Origin: Ignavibacteria bacterium
Lineage (GTDB): Bacteria > Bacteroidota > Ignavibacteria > Tepidaquicellales > Tepidaquicellaceae
Direction of reading: 5' to 3'
Assembly (NCBI GenBank): GCA_016719565.1
Contig: JADJYU010000008.1
Location: forward strand, 62,001-126,000
Length of the DNA stretch: 64,000 nucleotides
The number at the start of each line of letters is the position of its first letter. The stretch's first letter is position 1. A program made the position numbers and the translations under genes. The notes under the pieces were generated by a model. It did no database searches. It saw nothing but the letters and a program-made list of their open reading frames with translations, and was not told where the DNA came from. This document shows positions 8,514 through 17,046 of the stretch, one piece after another.

Positions 8514-9875
8514 TTAAAAATAAATTTTCAATCCGCCAAGGATCGTATTTACCGAATAATTCAGATCAACAAATTCAGGATATGTCACGGGCAGATCATT
8601 GCTAAAACCTGACAATGAATAAGTAAGATATTTTTTTTCTCTCTGCTGATTGACATATATAAGAGATGCCGAAATATTTTTACTGAAATAATAATTCAGC
8701 TCTGCGCCGAATTTTAATGTGATCACATCCGGATTATTAAACACCAACGCACCGTTTTGTTCATTATAATTATTCATTTTGCCGAAAGTCGCAAATACTT
8801 CACACCAGAGATCTTTATACAGTTTGCCGCCGGCTGACTGAAAGAAAATTAAATTTGTGATATCATTCTGCCGGTGAAGAGTTATATCAGAAAAAGTATA
8901 AAGTGTATTTTTCTTTTTCGGATAAACCGTCAGATTAGCTCCCAGCTGAGTCTGATTACTTCCGTTAAGAAAAGAGTAACTTCCGTGAATTCCGGTTTTA
9001 TAAATATAAAACTGTTTGGAGAGCGCAAGAGAAAGCACGTAATCATCCTGAATATTTTCTCTTTGAAAAATTGTGTAATAATATTTCAAAGAATCGTAAC
9101 TCATTGTCTGTGCATTATAACTGTAAGTCACGCTGTCATAACCGGCATAAATTGTTTTATCCTTTACAAAGACATAATGTCCGGAAGGACTTATTACAAA
9201 ACCATCTCCCGCTCTTATATCAAATTTCAGATAGAACTGCTGCTGCTGCTGCTTGTAATCATCCGTGATCTTAACATCGTTAAACTTTATTTCCTTGGCT
9301 TTTTTCAGATCCAGATAATTATAATTGTAGGTTAAATTCAGCCATCGCAGCGGCAGCTGCTTAAAACCTGCACTGAGATAAAAATAATTTTTATTGATAA
9401 GCTGCTCTCCGTATATATTGTCGCTGCCGTCAATATCTGTGTTTTCATTTTTACTTTTATCGTTACTAAATCCATACCCTGCGTCTGCATTTAATTTATT
9501 CATAAAAGAATTATCCTGCGGCTTGAGTCTGTCTCTTATATTTTTTGGAAGCTGATAAAAATAAAAATCCGCATCTTCCTGTCTGCCCGCCTGAAGATAT
9601 GAGTAATACATATATTCAATTGTTGAAGGAGTTTCATATCCAAGGTCATATGCTTTTTTTAAATGGACAATTGCATCAAAGTATTTTTCCGTTTCATAAT
9701 ATGCTATGCCCAGTCTGACCCTTAGAAAAATGAAATCAATTTTTTTCTTTAATGCATTTTCTGAAAACGAAATCAGTTCGCTCCATTTTCCCTTGATGAA
9801 AAGGTCATAGGAAATCTTATCAGCATTTTTCAAAGCAGAGTCGCTCTGAGATCTGACTTCAGAAAAAGATATCAT
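8514..9875 (-). CDS. TPR plus outer-membrane beta-barrel protein
   Basis: 453 residues from the ATG at 9875. Residues about 20-115 are TPR-like helices (LRVRLGIAYYETEKYFDAIVH). From about residue 140 to the end the sequence alternates aromatic and polar residues, as in an outer-membrane barrel, and finishes in a terminal phenylalanine (GGLKIYF), as barrel proteins often do. The start is doubtful: MISFSEVRSQ looks like the end of a signal peptide, and the same frame continues upstream with GGIYFLIIFLL before a stop at about 9954, but without an ATG, GTG or TTG. A rare start codon or a sequence error is likely. The gene is operonic, 14 bases after the transporter/M23 gene. Confidence 0.72.
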   Translation of the reverse strand: MISFSEVRSQSDSALKNADKISYDLFIKGKWSELISFSENALKKKIDFIFLRVRLGIAYYETEKYFDAIVHLKKAYDLGYETPSTIEYMYYSYLQAGRQEDADFYFYQLPKNIRDRLKPQDNSFMNKLNADAGYGFSNDKSKNENTDIDGSDNIYGEQLINKNYFYLSAGFKQLPLRWLNLTYNYNYLDLKKAKEIKFNDVKITDDYKQQQQQFYLKFDIRAGDGFVISPSGHYVFVKDKTIYAGYDSVTYSYNAQTMSYDSLKYYYTIFQRENIQDDYVLSLALSKQFYIYKTGIHGSYSFLNGSNQTQLGANLTVYPKKKNTLYTFSDITLHRQNDITNLIFFQSAGGKLYKDLWCEVFATFGKMNNYNEQNGALVFNNPDVITLKFGAELNYYFSKNISASLIYVNQQREKKYLTYSLSGFSNDLPVTYPEFVDLNYSVNTILGGLKIYF

Positions 9876-9889
9876 TAATAAAAAAATGA

Positions 9890-12091
9890 TCAGGAAATAT
9901 ATTCCGCCGATATGCGCTTTTTGCCGTCTGATATTAATATTTTTTTTAATTTGTTATTATTTAAAGTTAATTCAAAATCTAATTTTCTATTTACGGTTTT
10001 CCCAAACCCGGTAACGGCATTTGAGGAAATTACGATCTCTGAAGGGTTTAATTCATTATCAATATTTTTAAATGAGAAAGTATATTCAGCATTCAGAAAA
10101 ATATGGAACGGCGCGATAAAATCCTGTAATATTTTTAACGGACCGGAATAAATGCCGGATAGCGGAAGCTTGTCTTTAATTTCCATATTGTCATAATATC
10201 CAAGCAGTACTTTATTCGCTGCTAAATAAAAATAATACAATAGTGATTTTCTGTCTCCGGTAAAGTCGGTGAAATAATGCAGGGTTTCATTGTTAATAAA
10301 ATAAGCGAATGATTTTGTATTGTAACAGTAAATGTAAGGATAGTTATAAGCATCAACGAAAACCTCCCATTTTACTTTTTCCTTTTCGCCTTTTTCATTT
10401 ATGGATTCAAATTTCATAACTGTACCGGGAGAAAATTTGAAAGCTTCTCTGATTAAATTTGTGCTTTGAACTTTCAAAACCGTATCACCTTCTTCCGGAT
10501 AATCAAATGACCTGAACAGATTCCCATTATCTTTTTCCAGAAGGTAGTAACTGAACGGATATTTAATTGTCTTCCCGTCGATAAGATCATTTGACTGAAT
10601 TTGAAAATGCATATGCGGCTCGGGCGATCTGCCGGAATTTCCGCAGTGACCGAGTATGTCACCTTTTTTTACATAATCACCTTTCTTTAATCTGATACTG
10701 TTTTTTCTGAGATGAGAAACTTTACTGTAAAGGAAATTATCATGTTTAATGACGACAGTATTTCCCCAGTTCTCTGATATATTAACTCCGCCGATCTCAT
10801 TATCATCGACATCATTTACGACTTCCGAAACATAGCCTGCGGCAGTTGCTAACACAGGGAGATTATAACAGTAAAAATCATTCAGCGATGCGCCGGTATG
10901 ATTATATGTCTTATCGGATTCATCCTTCACAACAAAATCCCATGCATATTTCCAGTCTTCCATATGAGTGATCTTGCCGTCTATACCCTGTGAGACAAAC
11001 CACTTACCGTAAAACGGAAGCTGAAAATGATAATAAGTATCTCTTTCAAATCTCTCAATCCTGTTTGCAAATTTATATAAATTATTCTCCGGAGAGTTCT
11101 GCTGATTTGTAACATAGTTAATTCCTTTTGGTGTTAACCTGTTGCTCATTGCGAAAATGACGAGCATTACAATAAGAGAAAACGGAAGTGAATAGATCGG
11201 AAGCTGAATAATATTAAATATGTAACTGAATGCGCTGAGTATTACAGCAACGAGAGGGCTTGCAATTATAACCAGTAAAAAAGTTTTTACGGATGGAACG
11301 AAGAAAAATCCGCCGAGCGCTACTGCGGTAAGAATAAAATTAAATCCAATGTAGCTGTAATACACATCTGAAAATTCCGCTTTCTGAAAAAAATAAAAAA
11401 AATAGCCGGAGAAAAATCCTACCAGTGAAAGAGTGAATGCTATTCTGGAATAGTAAATTATTCCTACTGCAATAATGAAACCTGCAAAAATATTGAACTG
11501 AAAAAATATAGCGCCGAGTGATTTAAGATATGCATCGAGGACAAACGGAATATTCAGACTAATTATCTGATCATAGAATTTCAGAAGATAAATACCGCCG
11601 AAATTCTGAACATCGTTAAACACATAAATTCCGCGTTCGCTTAATTCAATTGCCTTAAATGTTCTGATACTCAGTATTGAGATCCATGTACTGAAAAGAA
11701 AAGGCATTGTGAGAAAAGGGATATTATAATTACCAAGGAATACAGCAAGCCAGACTGTCATCAGAAGAGTCAGCATTGATGCAAACAATAGAATAAAAAT
11801 AAAAGCAGGAGAGAATTCATAATAGACGCCAAGCGCTAATCCTGTCAGCAGTGAATTGAAACCGTAATAACCATCACGTATAAAAATTTTATTGTAACCA
11901 AACCATTCAGCGAATAAAAGCGAAGCGGCAAGACTGATCAACCCGCTTAAGCCTGATGCCGGATTAATGAATGTTGCTGCAATTATAATGAAAGCAAAGA
12001 GTTTGCTTTTTGAAAAGAAAACACGTGAATAACTGTTTAATATGCCTTCAAAATAAAACTGGAAATTTTCCTTAACCTGTTCTTTTTTCAA
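9890..12091 (-). CDS. Urea-transporter-like membrane domain fused to M23 peptidase domain
   Basis: 733 residues. Residues about 15-330 form a multi-helix membrane domain resembling urea transporters (INPASGLSGLISLAASLLFA, DGYYGFNSLLTGLALGVYY). Residues about 370-530 are an M23/LytM metallopeptidase domain with HLRKNS and the HxH motif PEPHMHF. The usual HxGxD zinc motif is stretched to NHTGASLND, so activity is uncertain. A soluble C-terminal domain of about 200 residues is unassigned. M23 enzymes cut peptidoglycan cross-links, while UT proteins conduct urea or small amides. The start overlaps the decarboxylase gene by 20 bases. I infer a channel for the product of the upstream enzymes with a wall-acting or wall-binding domain; this is a guess. 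Confidence 0.75.
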   Translation of the reverse strand: MKKEQVKENFQFYFEGILNSYSRVFFSKSKLFAFIIIAATFINPASGLSGLISLAASLLFAEWFGYNKIFIRDGYYGFNSLLTGLALGVYYEFSPAFIFILLFASMLTLLMTVWLAVFLGNYNIPFLTMPFLFSTWISILSIRTFKAIELSERGIYVFNDVQNFGGIYLLKFYDQIISLNIPFVLDAYLKSLGAIFFQFNIFAGFIIAVGIIYYSRIAFTLSLVGFFSGYFFYFFQKAEFSDVYYSYIGFNFILTAVALGGFFFVPSVKTFLLVIIASPLVAVILSAFSYIFNIIQLPIYSLPFSLIVMLVIFAMSNRLTPKGINYVTNQQNSPENNLYKFANRIERFERDTYYHFQLPFYGKWFVSQGIDGKITHMEDWKYAWDFVVKDESDKTYNHTGASLNDFYCYNLPVLATAAGYVSEVVNDVDDNEIGGVNISENWGNTVVIKHDNFLYSKVSHLRKNSIRLKKGDYVKKGDILGHCGNSGRSPEPHMHFQIQSNDLIDGKTIKYPFSYYLLEKDNGNLFRSFDYPEEGDTVLKVQSTNLIREAFKFSPGTVMKFESINEKGEKEKVKWEVFVDAYNYPYIYCYNTKSFAYFINNETLHYFTDFTGDRKSLLYYFYLAANKVLLGYYDNMEIKDKLPLSGIYSGPLKILQDFIAPFHIFLNAEYTFSFKNIDNELNPSEIVISSNAVTGFGKTVNRKLDFELTLNNNKLKKILISDGKKRISAEYIS

Positions 12092-13454
12092 TTCCGTTTA
12101 AACTGAATGTCTTTAAATATTCAGGTACTATTTCTTCTGATTCAATTGAATTAATTGTTTCACGTTTTCTGATCTCATGAGGAACACCTTTTTTATCAAT
12201 CATTACAACAGCCGGTCTTAAAGAAATGAACTGCATCCATTGCGACATATTATAAGCTCCGACAGTATGGACAACGACCTTATCATTTCTTTTCAGCAGC
12301 GGAAGGGTTACATGTTCTCTTATTACATCTATATTCATACAAAGCGGTCCGTAAACTACCATGTCCTCCGTAAAATCACTGAACTCCTGAGCCGGAGTGA
12401 TCTTATGATCATACCAGAAAGAAGTGAACATTATATTCACTCCAAAATCCATAATGACAGCTCTTCTTCCGTCTGATAATCTTTTATTTGAGATCACGCT
12501 GCCGATAAGAAATCCGGCGTCATCGATCAGTGCTCTTCCTGTCTCAAGAATAAGAAGCGGAAGCTCTTCCTCCAGAAATCCTGCATTCAGAATTGAAGTG
12601 CAAATTGCTTCTGCAAACTGATCTATTGTCGGGACTGTATCAACACCTAATAAGTATGATCCTTTCAGCGTATTCCTCGATGGAAATCCGCCGCCCATAT
12701 CAATATACTGAATATTCTTTTTGTATTTATATTTAATGTTTATAGCAAGATCAGAAAGTTTCGCAGCTGCTATGGAATAAGCATTAGTTGCAAGCATAAA
12801 AGTACCAATATGACAATGCAGCCCGACCAGATCAAGTTTGTCGTTCAGCATGATCTTATTAATGGCATCCCATGCCTGACCGTTTTCATAATTAAAACCA
12901 AATCTGTCCCACATAGGATAAATGCCGGTATCCATATTCACTCTGATAGCGACCTTTGGTCTTTGACCGGTCTCTTCGGAAATTTCCTGCAGCATATAAA
13001 GTTCATCAAGATGATCAATATGGATAGGAGAATTATTCAAAATAGCAGTGCGAAGATCTTCATCAGTTTTATCCGGTCCGTTGAAAATGATCTTACTGCC
13101 GGGTACGCCGTTATTAAGGGCTTTACTATATTCAAAACCGGAAACAACTTCCGCCCATGAGCCTTCCTGATGGAATACATTACAGACTGCATTAAGATAA
13201 TTTGTTTTATATGACCAGGCAAACTGAACTTTCGGATACCGTGTTTTAAAAGAACGATTAGCATCCTTAAAATTTGACCTGATTTTTTTTTCTGAAATTA
13301 CAAAAAGAGGCGAACCGAATTTTTCCGTAAGATCATGAACACTTGCTCCGTCAATATGCGTAAAAGGCGCATACTCTGTCTTTGTGCCGTATTTGTTCAT
13401 TGTGCCTGAATTCAGTAACTGTAAAACAGGTCTTTCATATTGCAGTTTTTTCAT
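12072..13454 (-). CDS. PLP-dependent decarboxylase (DapDC/ODC fold III) with leader-like N-terminal tail
   Basis: 460 residues. Fold-III PLP enzyme of the diaminopimelate/ornithine decarboxylase type: SYKTNYLNAV holds the probable Schiff-base lysine, LVGLHCHIGTF and YIDMGGGFPS are the conserved phosphate-site segments, and LETGRALIDDAG and VVHTVGAYNMSQ lie in the C-terminal barrel. It is probably not a housekeeping LysA, since it sits between an ATP-grasp gene and a membrane gene in a PqqD-led operon. The first 25 residues precede the fold and contain YERPVLQLLNSGTMNKYG, which resembles a RiPP leader (YxxPxL...G). The upstream ATP-grasp stop is one base away. The substrate is unknown; an amino-acid-like compound or peptide terminus is likely. 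Confidence 0.82.
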   Translation of the reverse strand: MKKLQYERPVLQLLNSGTMNKYGTKTEYAPFTHIDGASVHDLTEKFGSPLFVISEKKIRSNFKDANRSFKTRYPKVQFAWSYKTNYLNAVCNVFHQEGSWAEVVSGFEYSKALNNGVPGSKIIFNGPDKTDEDLRTAILNNSPIHIDHLDELYMLQEISEETGQRPKVAIRVNMDTGIYPMWDRFGFNYENGQAWDAINKIMLNDKLDLVGLHCHIGTFMLATNAYSIAAAKLSDLAINIKYKYKKNIQYIDMGGGFPSRNTLKGSYLLGVDTVPTIDQFAEAICTSILNAGFLEEELPLLILETGRALIDDAGFLIGSVISNKRLSDGRRAVIMDFGVNIMFTSFWYDHKITPAQEFSDFTEDMVVYGPLCMNIDVIREHVTLPLLKRNDKVVVHTVGAYNMSQWMQFISLRPAVVMIDKKGVPHEIRKRETINSIESEEIVPEYLKTFSLNGIEKRTG

Positions 13455-13455
13455 T

Positions 13456-14505
13456 TTATAATTCTCCTGAAGTTGAGATTTTTTCGAATTCTTTTAAATT
13501 AATGATCATGTCATAGGAATATCTGATGAACATTTTCCCGGTTTCATGTTTTGGAAATGCATTTACTTTTTTCCCCAATGCCATTTTAAGCAGCGCATCC
13601 GGATGATTCTGACCGCAGCCGACAGCAAGATAAACCCAGGCAGGGAATCTGGGATTTATCTCCAGGAGGAAATATTCATCGTTAGAAGTCTTGATAAACT
13701 CCAGTTCCATCGAACCTTTCCATTTAGTAGATTTAATAAGGTCAGTTGTGATTTTTAAAAGTTTATCATCATCGAGCGAGATGCCTGACCATGCTTTCCC
13801 TTTATCAGTGATATATTGCTTTCTCATTGGCACTGCTCCGATGGTTTTTCCCGTACCGTCGCCAATTGCTGTAACGTTAACTTCCGAACCGAAAACATAC
13901 TCCTGAATAATGATCGGCAGTCCCCACTTAATGCTTATCCTGTTAAAATGTTCCGCGATCTGATCTTTATTATATGCTACTCTCGCATCATAATACTTTC
14001 CTTTGACTACCACCGGAAATGAAAATTCAAACTCTATGTCATTAATATCTTTAAGGGAATAAATAGTTTTATTCTTCGGCACTTTTAGATTATATTTTTT
14101 TCCGAATTCATAAAGGTTTGCTTTTTGTCTTTCTTCAAACTGTTTCATTGAAGGAAGGAACATCTTTATATTACATTCTTCTAAAAGTCTTTTTTCCAAC
14201 TTAATAAAATTGAACAGTTCGGCGTCAAAGTTAGGAATAATAACATCAATTTTTTCTTTGTCATTTATTTCTTTTAATCTGTACAGAAGATTATCTATCC
14301 CGACAGAAGGAAACGGGATCTGAAATGATTTGTCAACAAGGTCATGCATATAAATACCGGGTTCCATTGTATCATAAGATAGACCTATAATGCGGGGATT
14401 ATAATAATTGCTTTTCCTTAATGCCCTGATTACTGAGATACCCGGTCCCGGACTGTCTATAGCATTGAGCCCGGTAACAGCAATTGTTATATCAGTCTTT
14501 TTCAA
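13456..14505 (-). CDS. ATP-grasp ligase (carbamoyl-phosphate-synthase-like)
   Basis: 349 residues. The ATP-grasp fold shows in PVVVKGKYYDARVAYN (ATP-binding lysine region), IIQEYVFGSEVNVTAIGDG (hinge) and MELEFIKTSNDEYFLLEINP (metal-binding Glu and Asn). Family members join a carboxylate to an amine through an acyl phosphate. The N-terminal part (IAVTGLNAIDSPGPGISVIRAL) is a Rossmann-like preATP-grasp domain. The start overlaps the PqqD-like gene by 14 bases and the stop abuts the decarboxylase, which indicates tight coupling. In this setting it probably activates an amino acid or modifies a peptide bound by the PqqD protein; that role is inferred from context only. Confidence 0.82.
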   Translation of the reverse strand: MKKTDITIAVTGLNAIDSPGPGISVIRALRKSNYYNPRIIGLSYDTMEPGIYMHDLVDKSFQIPFPSVGIDNLLYRLKEINDKEKIDVIIPNFDAELFNFIKLEKRLLEECNIKMFLPSMKQFEERQKANLYEFGKKYNLKVPKNKTIYSLKDINDIEFEFSFPVVVKGKYYDARVAYNKDQIAEHFNRISIKWGLPIIIQEYVFGSEVNVTAIGDGTGKTIGAVPMRKQYITDKGKAWSGISLDDDKLLKITTDLIKSTKWKGSMELEFIKTSNDEYFLLEINPRFPAWVYLAVGCGQNHPDALLKMALGKKVNAFPKHETGKMFIRYSYDMIINLKEFEKISTSGEL

Positions 14506-14746
14506 TTTCCTCCAGGAGTTTGTACTTTTTCAGCACATTAACAAAATCATAAAAATCCTTTTCAAAACGAACTTTGTCAATCTGATAAGTTTCAAGAATA
14601 TTAGCTGTTATTTCTTCTTCGGTCGCGGCAGTTTGAAGCATTTTGAAGATCTCTTGTCCTACCGGATTTGCTGAAAATGAATCACCTGTAGTCGGGTTAA
14701 AAATAAAACCGGAATCACTTACAGCAATATTATTTTTTATTTTCAT
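14492..14746 (-). CDS. PqqD-family peptide-binding protein
   Basis: 84 residues with the PqqD/RRE winged-helix pattern: GFIFNPTTGDSFSANPVGQE (strand, turn, helix), then EEITANILETYQIDKVRFEKD and DFVNVLKKYKLL. PqqD-like domains bind leader peptides and present them to modifying enzymes. This is the first gene of the operon and overlaps the ATP-grasp gene by 14 bases. The 95 bases upstream should hold the promoter; a TAATTTTG box at 14763-14770 fits a -7 element but has no clear -33 partner. I found no separate precursor peptide gene beside it. The closest thing to a leader is the N-terminal tail of the decarboxylase. Confidence 0.82.
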   Translation of the reverse strand: MKIKNNIAVSDSGFIFNPTTGDSFSANPVGQEIFKMLQTAATEEEITANILETYQIDKVRFEKDFYDFVNVLKKYKLLEEIEKD

Positions 14747-14841
14747 AATTAAAATTGTTATACAAAATTATTAAACCTGAAGAAATAAATTGTTACAGTT
14801 TAATTACATTTTGTTATAAAATTTCAAAAGGAAAGGGGAAT

Positions 14842-15456
14842 TTATAAAAGCAGATTCTCAAGCGGTATTCTTTCTATATCGGCACCATGTTTGTACTCTG
14901 TAACTGAAACGCCGGTAATTTGTCTGAACTGATTACTGAGATACTGAACGCTGCTGTATCCCATCATATATGCAATTTCGCTCAAAGACATTTCATTATA
15001 ACTTAAAAGCTCTTTAACTTTTTCTATTTTAACTTTTATTAAAAACTTTTCCAGTGTAGTATCGGTATTTTCAGAAAAGAATTTACTAATGTATGAATAC
15101 TGTAAATTGAGTTTTTCACTGAGATACTCGGAATTTCTGATAAGAGAGTTAGTATTATTGCCGAAATAGATAAGCTCGATACAGGCGTTCTTTATTTGTT
15201 CTACTAATTGCGTATTTCTGTCGCTGATGATCTGAAAATTGTTTTTGGAAAGTTCGGCTGAGATTTTAACTATTGATATCTTCTCCTCATCATAAAAAAT
15301 TTCAGCTTTACCAAGTGATATATTAAGAACCTGAACACTTTCCAAATTACTCAGAATATATTCTAAATCACTTATGCATCTGAGACTTACCATGTTTTTT
15401 ATGAATAAGACAGATCGATTTCTCAATTTTAATAGGTCAGAATATTGAATTAACAA
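14842..15456 (-). CDS. AraC-family regulator with N-terminal HMA-like domain
   Basis: 204 residues. The C-terminal half is an AraC/XylS double helix-turn-helix: EMSLSEIAYMMGYSSVQYLS and FRQITGVSVTEYK. The N-terminal 65 residues have the ferredoxin-like pattern of a heavy-metal-associated domain (a single Cys at LRCIS, VQVLNISLGKAEIFYD, FQIISD). This is a recognised Bacteroidota AraC architecture. The CxxC metal site is reduced to one cysteine, so the ligand may not be a metal. It lies 95 bases upstream of the PqqD operon on the same strand with a separate reading unit, and could control that operon. A target site was not identified. Confidence 0.85.
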   Translation of the reverse strand: MLIQYSDLLKLRNRSVLFIKNMVSLRCISDLEYILSNLESVQVLNISLGKAEIFYDEEKISIVKISAELSKNNFQIISDRNTQLVEQIKNACIELIYFGNNTNSLIRNSEYLSEKLNLQYSYISKFFSENTDTTLEKFLIKVKIEKVKELLSYNEMSLSEIAYMMGYSSVQYLSNQFRQITGVSVTEYKHGADIERIPLENLLL

Positions 15457-15752
15457 TTATAACTTAAATGATTTGAAGTTAAAATATAAAATTCATTGTC
15501 TTAACAGATCTGCAGTGAATTTCTAAAAAAATACGAATATTAATAAACAGCAGTTTGATATTGAAAACTCTTGGAAGGTTTAATGTTTGTGAATTATTTC
15601 CGACAGATAAAATATTCTGTAAGATTAAACACAATTATAAATTAAATTCAATTAGATTTAAATAAATATGGCATTGAGTAGTTACGCTTATTGAAATTAT
15701 CATGTCATTTATATATTTTGATTTAACTTTTTATAAATTTAAAAATAAAATA

Positions 15753-16505
15753 ATGGATTACCCGAAAAGAGTAATAGTCAAAGGCGAAAAAAATAAAAAC
15801 ATCGTAAAGGAAATTCAGAAGAAACTTAATGAGAACGGATGCGGACCAGTAGAAGTGGACGGCGGATTCGGTCCGAAGACTTTCAATGCAGTGAAACTTT
15901 TTCAGAGCAGATTTCCTGATCAGCAGGGAAGACCTTTGATCGTCGACGGGAAAATCGGACCTATTACATGGGCGACGCTATTTAACCTAAAATCAATCGG
16001 ATCCGATCCCGGACCTTTACCGGACTTTGCAAAGAAAGTGCTTGATAAGGCAAAAAGTCAGATCGGTGTAATGGAAAAGCCAAGGGGAAGTAACGGCGGA
16101 CCTGAAGTGAATGCATATTTAAAAAGTGTCGGACTCGGAAGCGGATACGCATGGTGCGCTGCTTTTGTATACTGGTGTTATGACGAAGTTTCAAAAAGCT
16201 CCGGCAAGAATAATCCGGTTTATAAAACTGCCGGAGTAATGAGTCACTGGAATAATACGAAAGGTAAAAAAATAACATCGGCAGCTGCTGTTGCAAATCC
16301 TTCTCTGATAAAGCCCGGACAGGTATTCATAATGTCATACGGAGGAGGATTAGGTCATACTGGAATAGTAGAATCCGTTAACGGCGGATATCTAACTACG
16401 ATAGAAGGTAATACAAATGAAGGCGGAAGCCGTGAAGGAATAGGCGTATTCAGAAGGACGGGAAGAAAAGTAAACAGTATTAACAGGGGTTTTATAGAGT
16501 ATTAA
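15753..16505 (+). CDS. Peptidoglycan-binding plus CHAP amidase-like protein
   Basis: 250 residues from the ATG at 15753. A longer frame from 15702 adds an AT-rich, unlikely N-terminus. Residues about 8-80 are a PG_binding_1 domain (VDGGFGPKTFNAVKLFQSRF, VDGKIGPITWATLF). Residues about 95-245 are a CHAP-type cysteine hydrolase: YAWCAAFVYWCYDE carries the catalytic Cys, GLGHTGIVESVNG the His, and TIEGNTNEGG the third polar residue. Such enzymes cut peptidoglycan peptides. No signal peptide is visible, so either export occurs by another route or it acts after lysis. It is monocistronic; about 300 bases separate it from the AraC gene on the other strand. Confidence 0.82.
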   Translation: MDYPKRVIVKGEKNKNIVKEIQKKLNENGCGPVEVDGGFGPKTFNAVKLFQSRFPDQQGRPLIVDGKIGPITWATLFNLKSIGSDPGPLPDFAKKVLDKAKSQIGVMEKPRGSNGGPEVNAYLKSVGLGSGYAWCAAFVYWCYDEVSKSSGKNNPVYKTAGVMSHWNNTKGKKITSAAAVANPSLIKPGQVFIMSYGGGLGHTGIVESVNGGYLTTIEGNTNEGGSREGIGVFRRTGRKVNSINRGFIEY

Positions 16506-16563
16506 TTAAAAACCTATTATTTGCGCAATTAATAGTCAGGAAAATATTACTATCACCGGTTGA

Positions 16564-17046
16564 TTAAAACTTTTTCAACAAAAGTTTGTCAGCTTTCGAG
16601 AAAAGAAAAATAAAGACAGATGATATAATAAGCACTGACAAAGTTTTTAAGTTAAAAGCTATTCCCAGATTTTCAGTTGTAAGAATACTGAAATATTCGA
16701 TAGCGCCTGTAAGATTATCTGTGATCATGCTGAAATAGCCTGTGCTTTGATCCGTTTCAGATACGCCGAAAAGAAGCGGTATTCCGACAGATAAAATTAT
16801 CATTGCGGCAAGCAAACCGCCGATAACAAACTTTGCAACATTGTCTGTTTTTCTGTCCTGCTTGGCAAACTCTTTTTCTATCTCGACGCGCTTCATCATT
16901 TCAAATGAAAAGTCATCAGAAGTTCTGGACTTCAGAGTCTGTTTTATATTATCGTCGAGATAAGAATCAATATTTTTATTATTACCGTCCGGCATTGTGT
17001 TAAAAATACTGTAAAAATTTTTAATAGTAAAACTAAATTTTTTCAT
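16564..17046 (-). CDS. Two-helix membrane protein, putative anti-sigma partner
   Basis: 160 residues. A soluble N-terminus with DDNIKQTLKSRTSDDFSFEMMKRV split over about residues 32-55 is followed by two membrane helices (VIGGLLAAMIILSVGIPLLF and LSVLIISSVFIFLF). The gene overlaps the stop of the ECF sigma gene by 4 bases (ATGA). Position and topology suggest an anti-sigma factor or membrane sensor for that sigma factor. No ZAS zinc motif is present, and I do not recognise a named family. A second ATG at residue 18 (MPDGNN) is a possible start. It is the last gene of the four- or five-gene operon. Confidence 0.7.
   Translation of the reverse strand: MKKFSFTIKNFYSIFNTMPDGNNKNIDSYLDDNIKQTLKSRTSDDFSFEMMKRVEIEKEFAKQDRKTDNVAKFVIGGLLAAMIILSVGIPLLFGVSETDQSTGYFSMITDNLTGAIEYFSILTTENLGIAFNLKTLSVLIISSVFIFLFSKADKLLLKKF

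Noticed and set aside
12072..13454. Housekeeping diaminopimelate decarboxylase (lysA)
   Set aside because: No lysine-pathway genes nearby, an extra leader-like tail, and tight coupling to ATP-grasp and PqqD genes; the generic fold name is safer.
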